This document shows, piece after piece, positions 56,708 through 64,000 of a DNA stretch of 64,000 bases. This DNA comes from Marinobacterium aestuarii (GTDB lineage: Bacteria; Pseudomonadota; Gammaproteobacteria; Pseudomonadales; Balneatricaceae), in contig NZ_CP015839.1 in the NCBI RefSeq assembly GCF_001651805.1, positions 248,001-312,000 on the forward strand, given 5' to 3'. Position numbers and translations under genes: made by a program. The notes under the pieces are model-generated. The model was not told the origin of the DNA and searched no databases. It was given only the letters and a program-made list of their open reading frames with translations. How positions within the stretch are numbered: position 1 is the first letter of the stretch; every line of letters begins with the position of its first letter.

Positions 56708-57858
56708 CAGTAGCTGTTGCCTTTTTCGAAGTTCAGCTCAATCTGCGCCAGCATACCGGCAATTTTCTTGCCGGCGTCCCCGTGACCGAAGAGGTCGTCA
56801 TGCTCGTAGGCCCGGGCCTGCAGCTGTCGCGTAATCGCGGCCTGAACTGACGCCTGGGTGTAGTCGGCAAAGGTGACATTGGGGCCATGTTCGCGGTTGC
56901 GCTGTCGATCTCCCACCACCACGGCGGGTACGCCCAGGAAGCTGCCTTCGCGGATAAAGGACGACGAGTTGCCGATACACACGCTGGCGTTCGCCAGTAC
57001 CCGTACGTAGTCTTCCGGGGAGAAGTTGCGGTAAAAGTGGAAGCCGGCGGATTCGCCCCGCTCGCGAAAGCTTCGGATGCCCTTGGCGACGTCTTCACTG
57101 CCGGCGTCCGAGTTTGGCCAGAGTACAACCTTCTGGTGATCCGGGAATTCGCACAGGGCGTGCAGCGTCTCCATGACCTGATGCATGCCATCACCAAAAC
57201 TGGTGGTAACCGGGTGCTGCACCATCAGCATATAGGGCTTGCTCCAGTCGATGGCGCTGCCCACGCCACCGTACCCTGCCATGACGTCGTTATTGATGGC
57301 GGTGTCTTCATTGGCGATAACATCCATGGCCGGGCAGCCATAGTTGAAGACACGGTCCTCGTCTTCACCCATGCGAATCAGGCGCTCGCGCGATTGCTCG
57401 GTGCAGGGGAAGTGGATATCGGCCAGCTTGGTGATGGCATGACGCACGCGGTCATCAATGTTGCCGCTGACTTCACCACCCTGGACATGCACCAGTGGAA
57501 TGTTCATGTAGCTGGCGGCAATGGCGGTGGCCATGGTCTCGTAGCGGTCCGCTACGGTGACCACCATATCGGGCTTCAGGTCCTGGAAGGCAGTGGAAAG
57601 TTCGACAATGCCCAGACCGGTGGATTTCGCCTGGGTCAGGGGCGTTTCGCCTTCAACGACATAAAAAATGCTGCGATCCGGCTCGAAACCCTCCTGGCGA
57701 ATGATATCGACAGCCCGTCCGTAGCGTTCCAGCAGTGTGGAGGCGCCGACGATAAGCTGCAGTTCCAGCTCAGGGTGTTCCTGAACCGCCCTCATGACGT
57801 ATTTTATGCGGCCATAGTTGGCGCGGCTGGCAACAACGACACAGACTTTACGTTTCAT
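56707..57858 (-). CDS. neuC: UDP-N-acetylglucosamine 2-epimerase (hydrolysing)
   Basis: A 383-residue GT-B-like epimerase making N-acetylmannosamine from UDP-GlcNAc. VVASRANYGRIKYVMRAV (about 8-25), ADRYETMATAIAASYMNIPLVHVQGGEVSGNIDDRVRHAITKLADIHF (about 105-152) and IGNSSSFIREGSFLGVPAVVVGDRQRNREHG (about 289-320) match NeuC. It overlaps neuB by 4 bp and neuA by 1 bp. Confidence 0.92.
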   Translation of the reverse strand: MKRKVCVVVASRANYGRIKYVMRAVQEHPELELQLIVGASTLLERYGRAVDIIRQEGFEPDRSIFYVVEGETPLTQAKSTGLGIVELSTAFQDLKPDMVVTVADRYETMATAIAASYMNIPLVHVQGGEVSGNIDDRVRHAITKLADIHFPCTEQSRERLIRMGEDEDRVFNYGCPAMDVIANEDTAINNDVMAGYGGVGSAIDWSKPYMLMVQHPVTTSFGDGMHQVMETLHALCEFPDHQKVVLWPNSDAGSEDVAKGIRSFRERGESAGFHFYRNFSPEDYVRVLANASVCIGNSSSFIREGSFLGVPAVVVGDRQRNREHGPNVTFADYTQASVQAAITRQLQARAYEHDDLFGHGDAGKKIAGMLAQIELNFEKGNSY

Positions 57859-58868
57859 GCGTTATCCAAATCTTTTGAATTGAGGAATGCCCACTGTGAC
57901 AACGGCTGTTTCAAGGGCTGCCCGATCACCTGCTGCCAGTCGCGGGCGGCGATGCCCTGTCCAGCCGGTTTTTTGGCTTCCAGGTCCCCAAAGCTGAGGC
58001 GGTGGCCTGCGGGTAAATCCTTGTTAACCGCTAGCGACTTTTCGAAGATGCCTTTCAGTTCCCGGTAGGGCGTCAGGTCATCCTTGTCGATGGGGTTGGC
58101 CAGGCTGGTGTCGATCATGCGAATACCCTCCACCATCTGGCTGAGCTGGTCAAGGCTGAGGGATGAACGGCTGTCGGGGCCGAACATGCGCTTGTCGAAA
58201 ATGGCGTGGACTTCCACCAGCTCGGCGCCCAGTGCTGCAGCGGCGATCGCCGGGTGGGGAGTGCCCGAGTGATCCGACAGGCCTGTGGGCAGTCCGTAGC
58301 GCTGTTTCAGTTCGCCGATGATATTGAGGCCCAGGCGTTCGGCCGGCGTCGGGTAACTGGTGGTGCACTGCATGACGGACACCTGAATGTCGCGCGCCTG
58401 CAGGAAGCTGACGGCGGCGTCGAGCTCGTTAAAGCTGCTCATGCCCGAGGACAGTATGACCGGCTTGCCGGTCTGGCTGAGGCGTTCCAGCAGGAGGAAA
58501 TTGCTGACCTCTCCGGAGCCCACCTTGTAGCGCGCGATGCCGATGTCTTCCAGTAGGTCCACCGCGGCATTGGAGAAGGGCGAACTCATGAACTCGAGAC
58601 CGACGGAATCACAGTGTGCCTTGATCTCGGCCCACTGGGCGGCATCGAAGGACATCCGCTGCCAGTAGTCGTACCGGGTCTTGTCGACATAGGAAAATTT
58701 CACCCGGAACGGCTCGTGGATACTGCTTTCTGCGGCAGCTATATGGGTTTGAAACTTGATGGCATCGACACCCGTCTGGGCAACAGCATCAATATAGGAG
58801 TGCAGAATGCCCAGGCTGCCGTCATGGGCCTGGCCTATTTCGGCAATGACAAAAGTGGGTTGTTTCAT
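57855..58868 (-). CDS. neuB: N-acetylneuraminate synthase
   Basis: A 337-residue enzyme condensing ManNAc with phosphoenolpyruvate. The TIM barrel has FVIAEIGQAHDGSLG (about 6-20), DAIKFQTHIAAAESS, YKVGSGEVSNFLLLE (about 125) and GLSDHSGTPHPAIAA (about 205); a C-terminal SAF/antifreeze-like domain (about 275-337) follows. The ATG at 58868 overlaps the preceding gene's stop (ATGA); an in-frame start at 58940 is rejected. With NeuC and NeuA it completes a path from UDP-GlcNAc to CMP-sialic acid. Confidence 0.93.
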   Translation of the reverse strand: MKQPTFVIAEIGQAHDGSLGILHSYIDAVAQTGVDAIKFQTHIAAAESSIHEPFRVKFSYVDKTRYDYWQRMSFDAAQWAEIKAHCDSVGLEFMSSPFSNAAVDLLEDIGIARYKVGSGEVSNFLLLERLSQTGKPVILSSGMSSFNELDAAVSFLQARDIQVSVMQCTTSYPTPAERLGLNIIGELKQRYGLPTGLSDHSGTPHPAIAAAALGAELVEVHAIFDKRMFGPDSRSSLSLDQLSQMVEGIRMIDTSLANPIDKDDLTPYRELKGIFEKSLAVNKDLPAGHRLSFGDLEAKKPAGQGIAARDWQQVIGQPLKQPLSQWAFLNSKDLDNA

Positions 58869-59869
58869 GGTGTCATGTGTCCCTTGTCGCGGATAAAGCG
58901 CGGGTGGCGGCTGGCGAGTTCCTGATACAGCTGGCGCCATTTGTCCTTGTCTGAGTTCGGCCCCAGCCTGTTCTGCGCGATTTCAAAAATGGTGACCGGC
59001 AGGCCATAGAGTTGCTGCAAGGTGTCTGCGGCGGACGAGTTGAAGGTCGCAACTTCGCCCGGCAACCAGCCCTGTACCAGCGGTTCGCACTCCAGAATAT
59101 TGGCAAATCTGACCACCTCGAAGCCCAGTGGCTCAGCCAGGGGTTTAACCCTGTCGGCATCCTCGTATCGATGCAGCACATAGAGGATTTTGCGCCCGGC
59201 GTAATGGGAACTAACCCGCTCCAGCAGCTCGGTAAAGAGGCTGGGGTCCTGGATATGTTTTGGGTGAGTATTGGAGCCAATGAACAGCACCAGATCCCGC
59301 TGTTCAAGGCCCTGACCTTTTTCGCGCAGGCAGCGGTAGTCATTCAATATATGCCGCGCGCGCGCCACCCAGGGGAGTTCATAGAGCGAAAAATACTCGG
59401 GTTTGACGCCCTGGGCGACGGCTCTTCTGCGTCGCAGCAAGCGGTCGGTGAACTGCTCCCGGGATTCGCCCGGCGACTCGCCGTTTTCGATCCGGGACGA
59501 GAGGATGAGAATTTCATTGCCATCATCAATCAGGCAGGTGCGGGTCGGCTGCCAGGTGTTGTAAATATGTGCGTGCAGGTGCTTCAGCCAGGCGGTGTAA
59601 AGACAGTGTATCCGAGTCTGACTGCCCAGTTTCAGCCACAGCAGCAAAGGGTAAAAGTAGCGGCTGAACAGATTGAGTCGCAGCGGTATGACGCGGTCCC
59701 AGTGGTTATCCAGCAGCGGCGTGCAGAGGTTCAGGTCGGCAGGCTTGCGATAGGTGAGCAGCAGAACATTCTGCTCCGGCCCGTCCCGGTGAAAGCGGTC
59801 CCGGGCCTCGGTGCAGTTAAGCAGCTGCAAGGGTGTGCGCGAGATGAACAGGTTGATGCTGCCGCTCAT
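58865..59869 (-). CDS. Glycosyltransferase, probable sialyl- or polysialyltransferase
   Basis: A 334-residue protein starting SGSINLFISRTPLQLLNCTEA, the 'TPLQ' opening seen in GT52 and polysialyltransferase-like proteins. Later features: HAHIYNTWQPTRTCLIDDGNE (about 113-133), LVLFIGSNTHPKH, KILYVLHRYEDADRV and ATFNSSAADTLQQLYGLPVTIFE (about 280-302). Family placement is by pattern and context; it is translationally coupled to neuB (ATGA), which strongly suggests use of CMP-sialic acid. The start at 59869 overlaps the acyltransferase stop. Confidence 0.65.
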   Translation of the reverse strand: MSGSINLFISRTPLQLLNCTEARDRFHRDGPEQNVLLLTYRKPADLNLCTPLLDNHWDRVIPLRLNLFSRYFYPLLLWLKLGSQTRIHCLYTAWLKHLHAHIYNTWQPTRTCLIDDGNEILILSSRIENGESPGESREQFTDRLLRRRRAVAQGVKPEYFSLYELPWVARARHILNDYRCLREKGQGLEQRDLVLFIGSNTHPKHIQDPSLFTELLERVSSHYAGRKILYVLHRYEDADRVKPLAEPLGFEVVRFANILECEPLVQGWLPGEVATFNSSAADTLQQLYGLPVTIFEIAQNRLGPNSDKDKWRQLYQELASRHPRFIRDKGHMTP

Positions 59870-60825
59870 GGGGAGTCGTTCGGCTGCACATCTACAGCCT
59901 CTGCGCCGGGGCGGTATAAAAAATTCTTGCCCTTGGGATGCGTTTTGAAACGCTTGTGCACCCACATGTACTGGGCAGGGTCCTTGCGGATGGCGCGCTC
60001 AAGCTCTGTATTGATGCGTGCGGCGTCGGCTTCCTCGTTGCCGCTGGGGAAGGGCTCAATGACCGGCAGTACTTCGAGTTCGTAGCGGCCATCGGGCAGA
60101 CGGTGCTGAGCCAGCATCAGGATGGGGGAGTCGTTGAGTTTCACCAGGCGGGTGGTGGCGGTGATGGTGGCCGCCGGTACACCGAAGAAGGGTGCATAGA
60201 CGGATTGTTTGATGCCGAAATCCTGGTCGGGGGCGTACCAGATAATATGGTTCTTTCTGAGGGCGCGGATCACCGAACGAATATCCGAGCGCTCTATGGC
60301 CTGGCCGAAATAGCGGCCGCGGCCGCGGGTGATGATCTTTTCCATCAGGGGGTTGTTATGGCGCCGGTACATGGCATCCACCGGGTAATGCTCGGCGAAC
60401 AGCAGGCCGCCCAGATCCAGCGTCGAAAAGTGGGCGCCCAGCAGTATCACGCCATTGCCCCTTGCAAGGGCGGCGTCCAGGTGTTCGTGACCTTTGAAGA
60501 TGATGCGGTCGCGGAACCACTGTTTGGGTGACCACCAGGCCATCGCCGTTTCAAAGACGCCAATGCCATTGTTGAGAAATATTTCCCGGGTTAGCCGGCG
60601 CTGTTCTGCCGCGCTCAGCTCAGGGAAGCACAGTCGTACATTGACCTCGACCACATGACGGCGGCCACGGGCGACACGGTAGAGAATTTTCCCGAATGTA
60701 CGGCCCAGGGCCAGCTGGCCTGCATAGGGCAGTCGATTGAGCAGCCACAGTAGCCCCATGCCGAGCCAGGTCAGCCAGAAACGCGGGTGCCAGAAGGGGG
60801 GCTGTGGTGAGTCTTTGCGCGCCAT
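59866..60825 (-). CDS. LpxL/HtrB-type lipid A acyltransferase
   Basis: A 319-residue membrane-anchored acyltransferase. A hydrophobic N-terminal helix (about 17-36) precedes the catalytic HxxxxD motif in GAHFSTLDLGG (about 130-140), MYRRHNNPLMEKII (about 155) and IWYAPDQDFG (about 198). It adds a secondary acyl chain to lipid A. It is the first gene of a five- or six-gene minus-strand unit through the transferase and neuB-neuC-neuA, linked by 4-bp overlaps. The ATG at 60825 is preferred over an in-frame TTG at 60837. Confidence 0.9.
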   Translation of the reverse strand: MARKDSPQPPFWHPRFWLTWLGMGLLWLLNRLPYAGQLALGRTFGKILYRVARGRRHVVEVNVRLCFPELSAAEQRRLTREIFLNNGIGVFETAMAWWSPKQWFRDRIIFKGHEHLDAALARGNGVILLGAHFSTLDLGGLLFAEHYPVDAMYRRHNNPLMEKIITRGRGRYFGQAIERSDIRSVIRALRKNHIIWYAPDQDFGIKQSVYAPFFGVPAATITATTRLVKLNDSPILMLAQHRLPDGRYELEVLPVIEPFPSGNEEADAARINTELERAIRKDPAQYMWVHKRFKTHPKGKNFLYRPGAEAVDVQPNDSP

Positions 60826-60967
60826 GTGCTTCGCCAAGCTCTTCGCAGTGAAGTTCGCTGCATTCTACGGCTGCGGGAGCAGATCGGCAAACCGTGCGTT
60901 CCAGCATCGCCTGGGGTCTGCCTTCTGCGGCAAAATCACGCTGTGCATTCGAAGGTTGCACTAGGGA

Positions 60968-61014
60968 CTGTTGACGTTTGCGAATGCGCCCTGTTGTTCT
61001 GCAAACGTCAACAG
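60968..61014. promoter_or_regulatory. Long inverted repeat in the acyltransferase-msbA divergent gap
   Basis: A perfect 14-bp inverted repeat CTGTTGACGTTTGC / GCAAACGTCAACAG (60968-60981 and 61001-61014) separated by 19 nt. It lies between divergent genes. A TATAAT hexamer follows at 61033-61038, so the right arm occupies the expected -35 position of an msbA promoter. It could be an operator for a dimeric regulator or a remnant of a small mobile element. Confidence 0.55.
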
Positions 61015-61060
61015 CCCCTCGGGTCATCCATGTATAATGAGCGGCGAAAATAACGAACCG

Positions 61061-62833
61061 ATGCGGTCATTGATGAGTAAGCAACAGGCACCCACAACCG
61101 AATTGAGCAGCTGGAAAATTTACCAGCGGCTGCTGGTCTACGTAAAACCCTACTGGTTTGCGTTTGTCGTGAGTTTTATGGCTTTTGGCGCTTACGGTGC
61201 ATCCCAGGCGCTGTCGGCCAAGTGGCTGGAGCATGTGGTCAACGCGGTGGAAAAGGGCGCCCTGGAGCAGCGCGGTGTGCTGGCGCTGGCGGTGCTGGGC
61301 ATCTTTGCCCTGCGTGGCGCGGGTACCTTTGTCGGCAACTACAGCATCAGCCATGTGGCGCGCCAGGTGGTGCACGGTCTGCGCACGGATCTGTTCGACT
61401 GTATGCTGGCATTGCCCAGCAGTTACTATCAGCACAGTACAAGTGGAGAGTTGCTGGCCAAGCTGACCTATAACGTCGAGCAGGTCACGGGTGCCGTTAC
61501 CGATGCCATCAAGACCCTGCTGCGCGAAGGCCTGACGGTCATTGGACTCTTCGGTTACCTGTTCTACCTGAACTGGAAGCTGACGCTGATCTTTATCGCC
61601 GCATCACCCTTTATCGCCGTGGTGGTCAGTATTGCGTCCAAGCGCATGCGCAAGCTGAGCCGGCGACTGCAGCAGTCGGTGGGGGACATTACCAGCTCGG
61701 CGTCTGAAACCATCAAGGGCTACCAGATTGTGCGCATCTTCGGGGGCACCGAGTTTGAGCGCAATCGTTTTAATGACGCCAGCGATCGCAACCGGCGCCA
61801 GTTCATGAAAATGGTGGTCACCCAGTCGCTCAATACGCCGGCGGTGCAGTTCCTGATTGCCCTGGCGCTGGCGGGGCTGCTGTATACGGCAATGCACCCG
61901 GACGTCATGGGGGGCATGAGTACCGGCCAGTTTGTAGCCTTCCTGACGGCGGCGGGGCTGATTACCAAACCGTTGCGCCAGTTGACCGATATTAGCACGC
62001 AGGTACAAAAAGGCATTGCTGCGGCCGAATCGGTATTCTCGATCATGGACGAAACGCCCGAACGGGACGATGGTGTGCATCGGGTGGAGCGCGCACGCGG
62101 TGAGCTGATTTTTAACAAGGTGGGTTTTCGCTATGGCGTGGATGCCGCCCCCGTGCTGCATGACCTGGATCTGCATATAGCGCCGGGCCAGACGGTGGCC
62201 CTGGTTGGGCGTTCCGGCGGTGGCAAGTCGACCCTGGCGTCCTTGCTGCCGCGTTTTGGCGATGGCTGGACAGGGCAGATACTGCTGGATGGCACACCGC
62301 TGGAGCAGTATCTGCTGAGTAATCTGCGCCAACAGATCGCCCTGGTCAATCAGCAGGTTGTGCTGTTCAACGGCACCATCGCCCAGAACATTGCCTACGG
62401 TGCCATGGCCGGTTGCAGCGAGGCGCAGATCGAGGCGGCAGCTGAGGCCGCCCACGTGATGGAATTTGCCCGCCGTTTGCCGAAAGGGCTGCACACTGAA
62501 GTGGGCGAGAGTGGTTTGCTGCTTTCCGGCGGTCAGCGCCAGCGCATCGCCATCGCCCGGGCGATTTTGAAGGACGCGCCCATACTGATTCTGGACGAAG
62601 CCACCTCGGCACTGGATACGGAGTCCGAGCGGCATATTCAGGATGCGCTGGATCAGGTGATCAAGGGACGCACGACCCTGGTCATTGCCCACCGGCTTTC
62701 CACCGTCGAGAAGGCTGACCTTATTCTGGTGCTGGACCAGGGGCGTATCGTTGAACAGGGTTCCCATGCGCAATTGATCGAGCGCGATGGCGCCTATGCC
62801 CAGCTGCATCGCATGCAGTTTGCGGAAAGCTGA
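61061..62833 (+). CDS. msbA: Lipid A export ATP-binding/permease protein MsbA
   Basis: A 590-residue ABC half-transporter. Six membrane helices occupy about 25-330; the ATPase domain has Walker A VGRSGGGKSTLASLL (about 387), signature LLSGGQRQRIAIARAIL (about 490) and Walker B PILILDEATSALD (about 511). It flips lipid A-core across the inner membrane. Start is 61061 or 61073; neither has a strong ribosome site, and the longer in-frame form from 60971 would pass through the inverted repeat. The next gene, waaA, starts 4 bp after its stop. Confidence 0.93.
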   Translation: MRSLMSKQQAPTTELSSWKIYQRLLVYVKPYWFAFVVSFMAFGAYGASQALSAKWLEHVVNAVEKGALEQRGVLALAVLGIFALRGAGTFVGNYSISHVARQVVHGLRTDLFDCMLALPSSYYQHSTSGELLAKLTYNVEQVTGAVTDAIKTLLREGLTVIGLFGYLFYLNWKLTLIFIAASPFIAVVVSIASKRMRKLSRRLQQSVGDITSSASETIKGYQIVRIFGGTEFERNRFNDASDRNRRQFMKMVVTQSLNTPAVQFLIALALAGLLYTAMHPDVMGGMSTGQFVAFLTAAGLITKPLRQLTDISTQVQKGIAAAESVFSIMDETPERDDGVHRVERARGELIFNKVGFRYGVDAAPVLHDLDLHIAPGQTVALVGRSGGGKSTLASLLPRFGDGWTGQILLDGTPLEQYLLSNLRQQIALVNQQVVLFNGTIAQNIAYGAMAGCSEAQIEAAAEAAHVMEFARRLPKGLHTEVGESGLLLSGGQRQRIAIARAILKDAPILILDEATSALDTESERHIQDALDQVIKGRTTLVIAHRLSTVEKADLILVLDQGRIVEQGSHAQLIERDGAYAQLHRMQFAES

Positions 62834-62836
62834 TTG

Positions 62837-64000
62837 ATGGCGCGTCTGCTCTATACCGCACTGCTGTACCTGGCTCTGCCCATCATCCTGCTGCGGCTGT
62901 GGTGGCGTGGGCGCCGAGCCCCGGCTTATCGCAGTCGCTGGTGCGAGCGGCTGGGCTTTGTGACTCCCTGTGACAGTCGACCCTTGTGGATTCATGCCGT
63001 GTCCGTGGGCGAAACCGTGGCCATTGCACCGCTGGTGGAACTGTTACTGGCGCGCAGGCCCGATCTGCCCTTGTTGCTGACGACCACGACACCGACGGGT
63101 TCCGAGCGCGTTCGCGCCCTGTTTGGTGATCGGGTGCAACATGCCTATTGCCCCTGGGACCTGCCCGATGCGCTTGCCCGTTTTCTGCGGCGCACCCGGC
63201 CGCGCGGCTGCCTTATCGTCGAAACCGAACTCTGGCCCAACCTGGTCCACGGCTGTCATGCTGCCGCTGTACCGGTACTGCTGGCCAATGCCCGGCTGTC
63301 GGCGCGCTCGGCCAAAGGCTATAAGCGCTTCGCGGCGCTCACGCGGCCGATGCTGCAGTGCCTGAGCCAGGTCGTGGCGCAGCACAGGGATGACGGCGCG
63401 CGCTTTGTCGAGCTCGGCCTGTCGGCAGCGCAACTGACGGTCAGTGGCAGCATCAAGTTTGATATCGAAACCCAGCCGCACTGGCTTGAAGCCGGTGCCC
63501 GCCTGCGGCAACAGTGGGGCGAACGCCCGCTGCTGGTGGCCGGCAGCACCCACGAGGGGGAGGATGCCGCGCTCTTGCGCGTGCTGGAGCAGTTGCGTAC
63601 AGAGTTTCCGGCGCTGTTACTGGTGCTGGTGCCGCGTCATCCGGAGCGTTTTGAGCCCGTCTACCAACTTTGTCTGGAAGCCGGCTGGTCGGTTGCACGA
63701 CATTCGGTTGCAGGGCATGGCGAGTCGGCGCCGCAGGTGGGTGCAGTCGATGTGTACCTCGGCGATACCATGGGTGAACTGATGGGATTGTATGCCGCGG
63801 CAGATATTACTTTTGTCGGTGGCAGTCTGGTGCCCCGGGGCGGGCACAACCCGCTGGAGCCCGCAGCCCTGGGCAAGCCTGTACTGATGGGGCAGCAGGT
63901 GTTCAACTTTCAGGCGATTTGCGATGCGCTGGAGAGCGCCGGCGGGCTGACCCGGGTGGTCGATGAAGCGGCACTGACCCAGGCGCTGCGAGAATTGCTG
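62837..64000 (+). CDS. waaA: Kdo transferase (partial, runs off the window)
   Basis: 388 codons are visible with no stop; the C-terminus lies outside. An N-terminal membrane anchor (about 3-19) precedes RWCERLGF, IHAVSVGETVAIAPLVE (about 52-68), LLLTTTTPTGSERV (about 78), VETELWPNLVH (about 128-138), VAGSTHEGED (about 233) and VGGSLVPRGGHNPLEPAALGKPVLMG (about 330-355), the family's Kdo-transferase signatures. It adds Kdo to lipid IV-A. It is co-transcribed with msbA. Confidence 0.95.
   Translation, partial: MARLLYTALLYLALPIILLRLWWRGRRAPAYRSRWCERLGFVTPCDSRPLWIHAVSVGETVAIAPLVELLLARRPDLPLLLTTTTPTGSERVRALFGDRVQHAYCPWDLPDALARFLRRTRPRGCLIVETELWPNLVHGCHAAAVPVLLANARLSARSAKGYKRFAALTRPMLQCLSQVVAQHRDDGARFVELGLSAAQLTVSGSIKFDIETQPHWLEAGARLRQQWGERPLLVAGSTHEGEDAALLRVLEQLRTEFPALLLVLVPRHPERFEPVYQLCLEAGWSVARHSVAGHGESAPQVGAVDVYLGDTMGELMGLYAAADITFVGGSLVPRGGHNPLEPAALGKPVLMGQQVFNFQAICDALESAGGLTRVVDEAALTQALRELL

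Overview
The window is high-GC, densely coded chromosomal DNA from a marine or halotolerant gammaproteobacterium. Supporting signs are a full ectoine/5-hydroxyectoine operon with its own aspartokinase, a VpsP-like exopolysaccharide gene, the ygiF-glnE pairing, LpxL/MsbA/WaaA lipid A-core genes and a Pit/DUF47 phosphate uptake pair. An Oceanospirillales-type host (for example Marinobacterium-like) is my inference; no rRNA or other strict taxonomic marker is present.

Layout. 1-2.8 kb: end of an exopolysaccharide locus (Wzc-type tyrosine kinase, PHP-type tyrosine phosphatase, VpsP-like protein). 2.9-7.0 kb: a receiver/GGDEF/EAL protein and a sensor kinase on the minus strand. 7.2-10.2 kb: an arsenic module, arsR - GAPDH - arsJ, predicted to make and export 1-arseno-3-phosphoglycerate. 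10.7-13.4 kb: a GNAT/nitrilase pair and small genes. 13.9-18.8 kb: purT, clpB and a D-Ala-D-Ala dipeptidase. 18.9-24.4 kb: divergent ectR and ectABCD-ask, closed by a strong terminator. 24.7-30.2 kb: an EAL-HDOD protein, bacterioferritin, Bfd with a Fur-like site, ilvD and a glycine-zipper protein. 30.3-41.6 kb: a PepSY/response regulator/kinase operon, argA-argE, pit-DUF47 and ygiF-glnE. 42.0-64.0 kb: ilvE followed by a large surface-glycan region. It has ELM1-like proteins, glycosyltransferases, a deacetylase, a decayed glycosyltransferase, a pyruvyltransferase-like protein, two sialyltransferase-like proteins, nested insertion sequences, a sulfotransferase, neuA-neuC-neuB, another glycosyltransferase, an LpxL-type acyltransferase, msbA and the start of waaA.

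Two things stand out. First, nearly every non-operonic gap in the first 42 kb is filled by an unusual repeat system built from strictly 7-nt-phased words. A left arm of variable GTNATTN heptads and a short linker ending in CTG lead into a right arm of pure ATCACGA heptads (8, 23, 13, 9 and 22 perfect copies in five gaps), the reverse complement of the GTGATTC word. These elements always touch at least one gene 3' end, are absent from the divergent promoter gaps, and are absent from the 43-64 kb glycan region. A 96-bp tandem version and a second hairpin family with its own heptads also occur.

Second, the sialic-acid region is split by an ISAs1-type element that was itself interrupted by an IS3-type element. 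Beside it lie a markedly AT-rich gene with the sialylmotifs of eukaryotic-type (GT29) sialyltransferases and a separate GT42/MptE-like protein. NeuC, NeuB and NeuA would supply CMP-sialic acid from UDP-GlcNAc, and three candidate transferases, the pyruvyltransferase and the sulfotransferase could place or decorate it.
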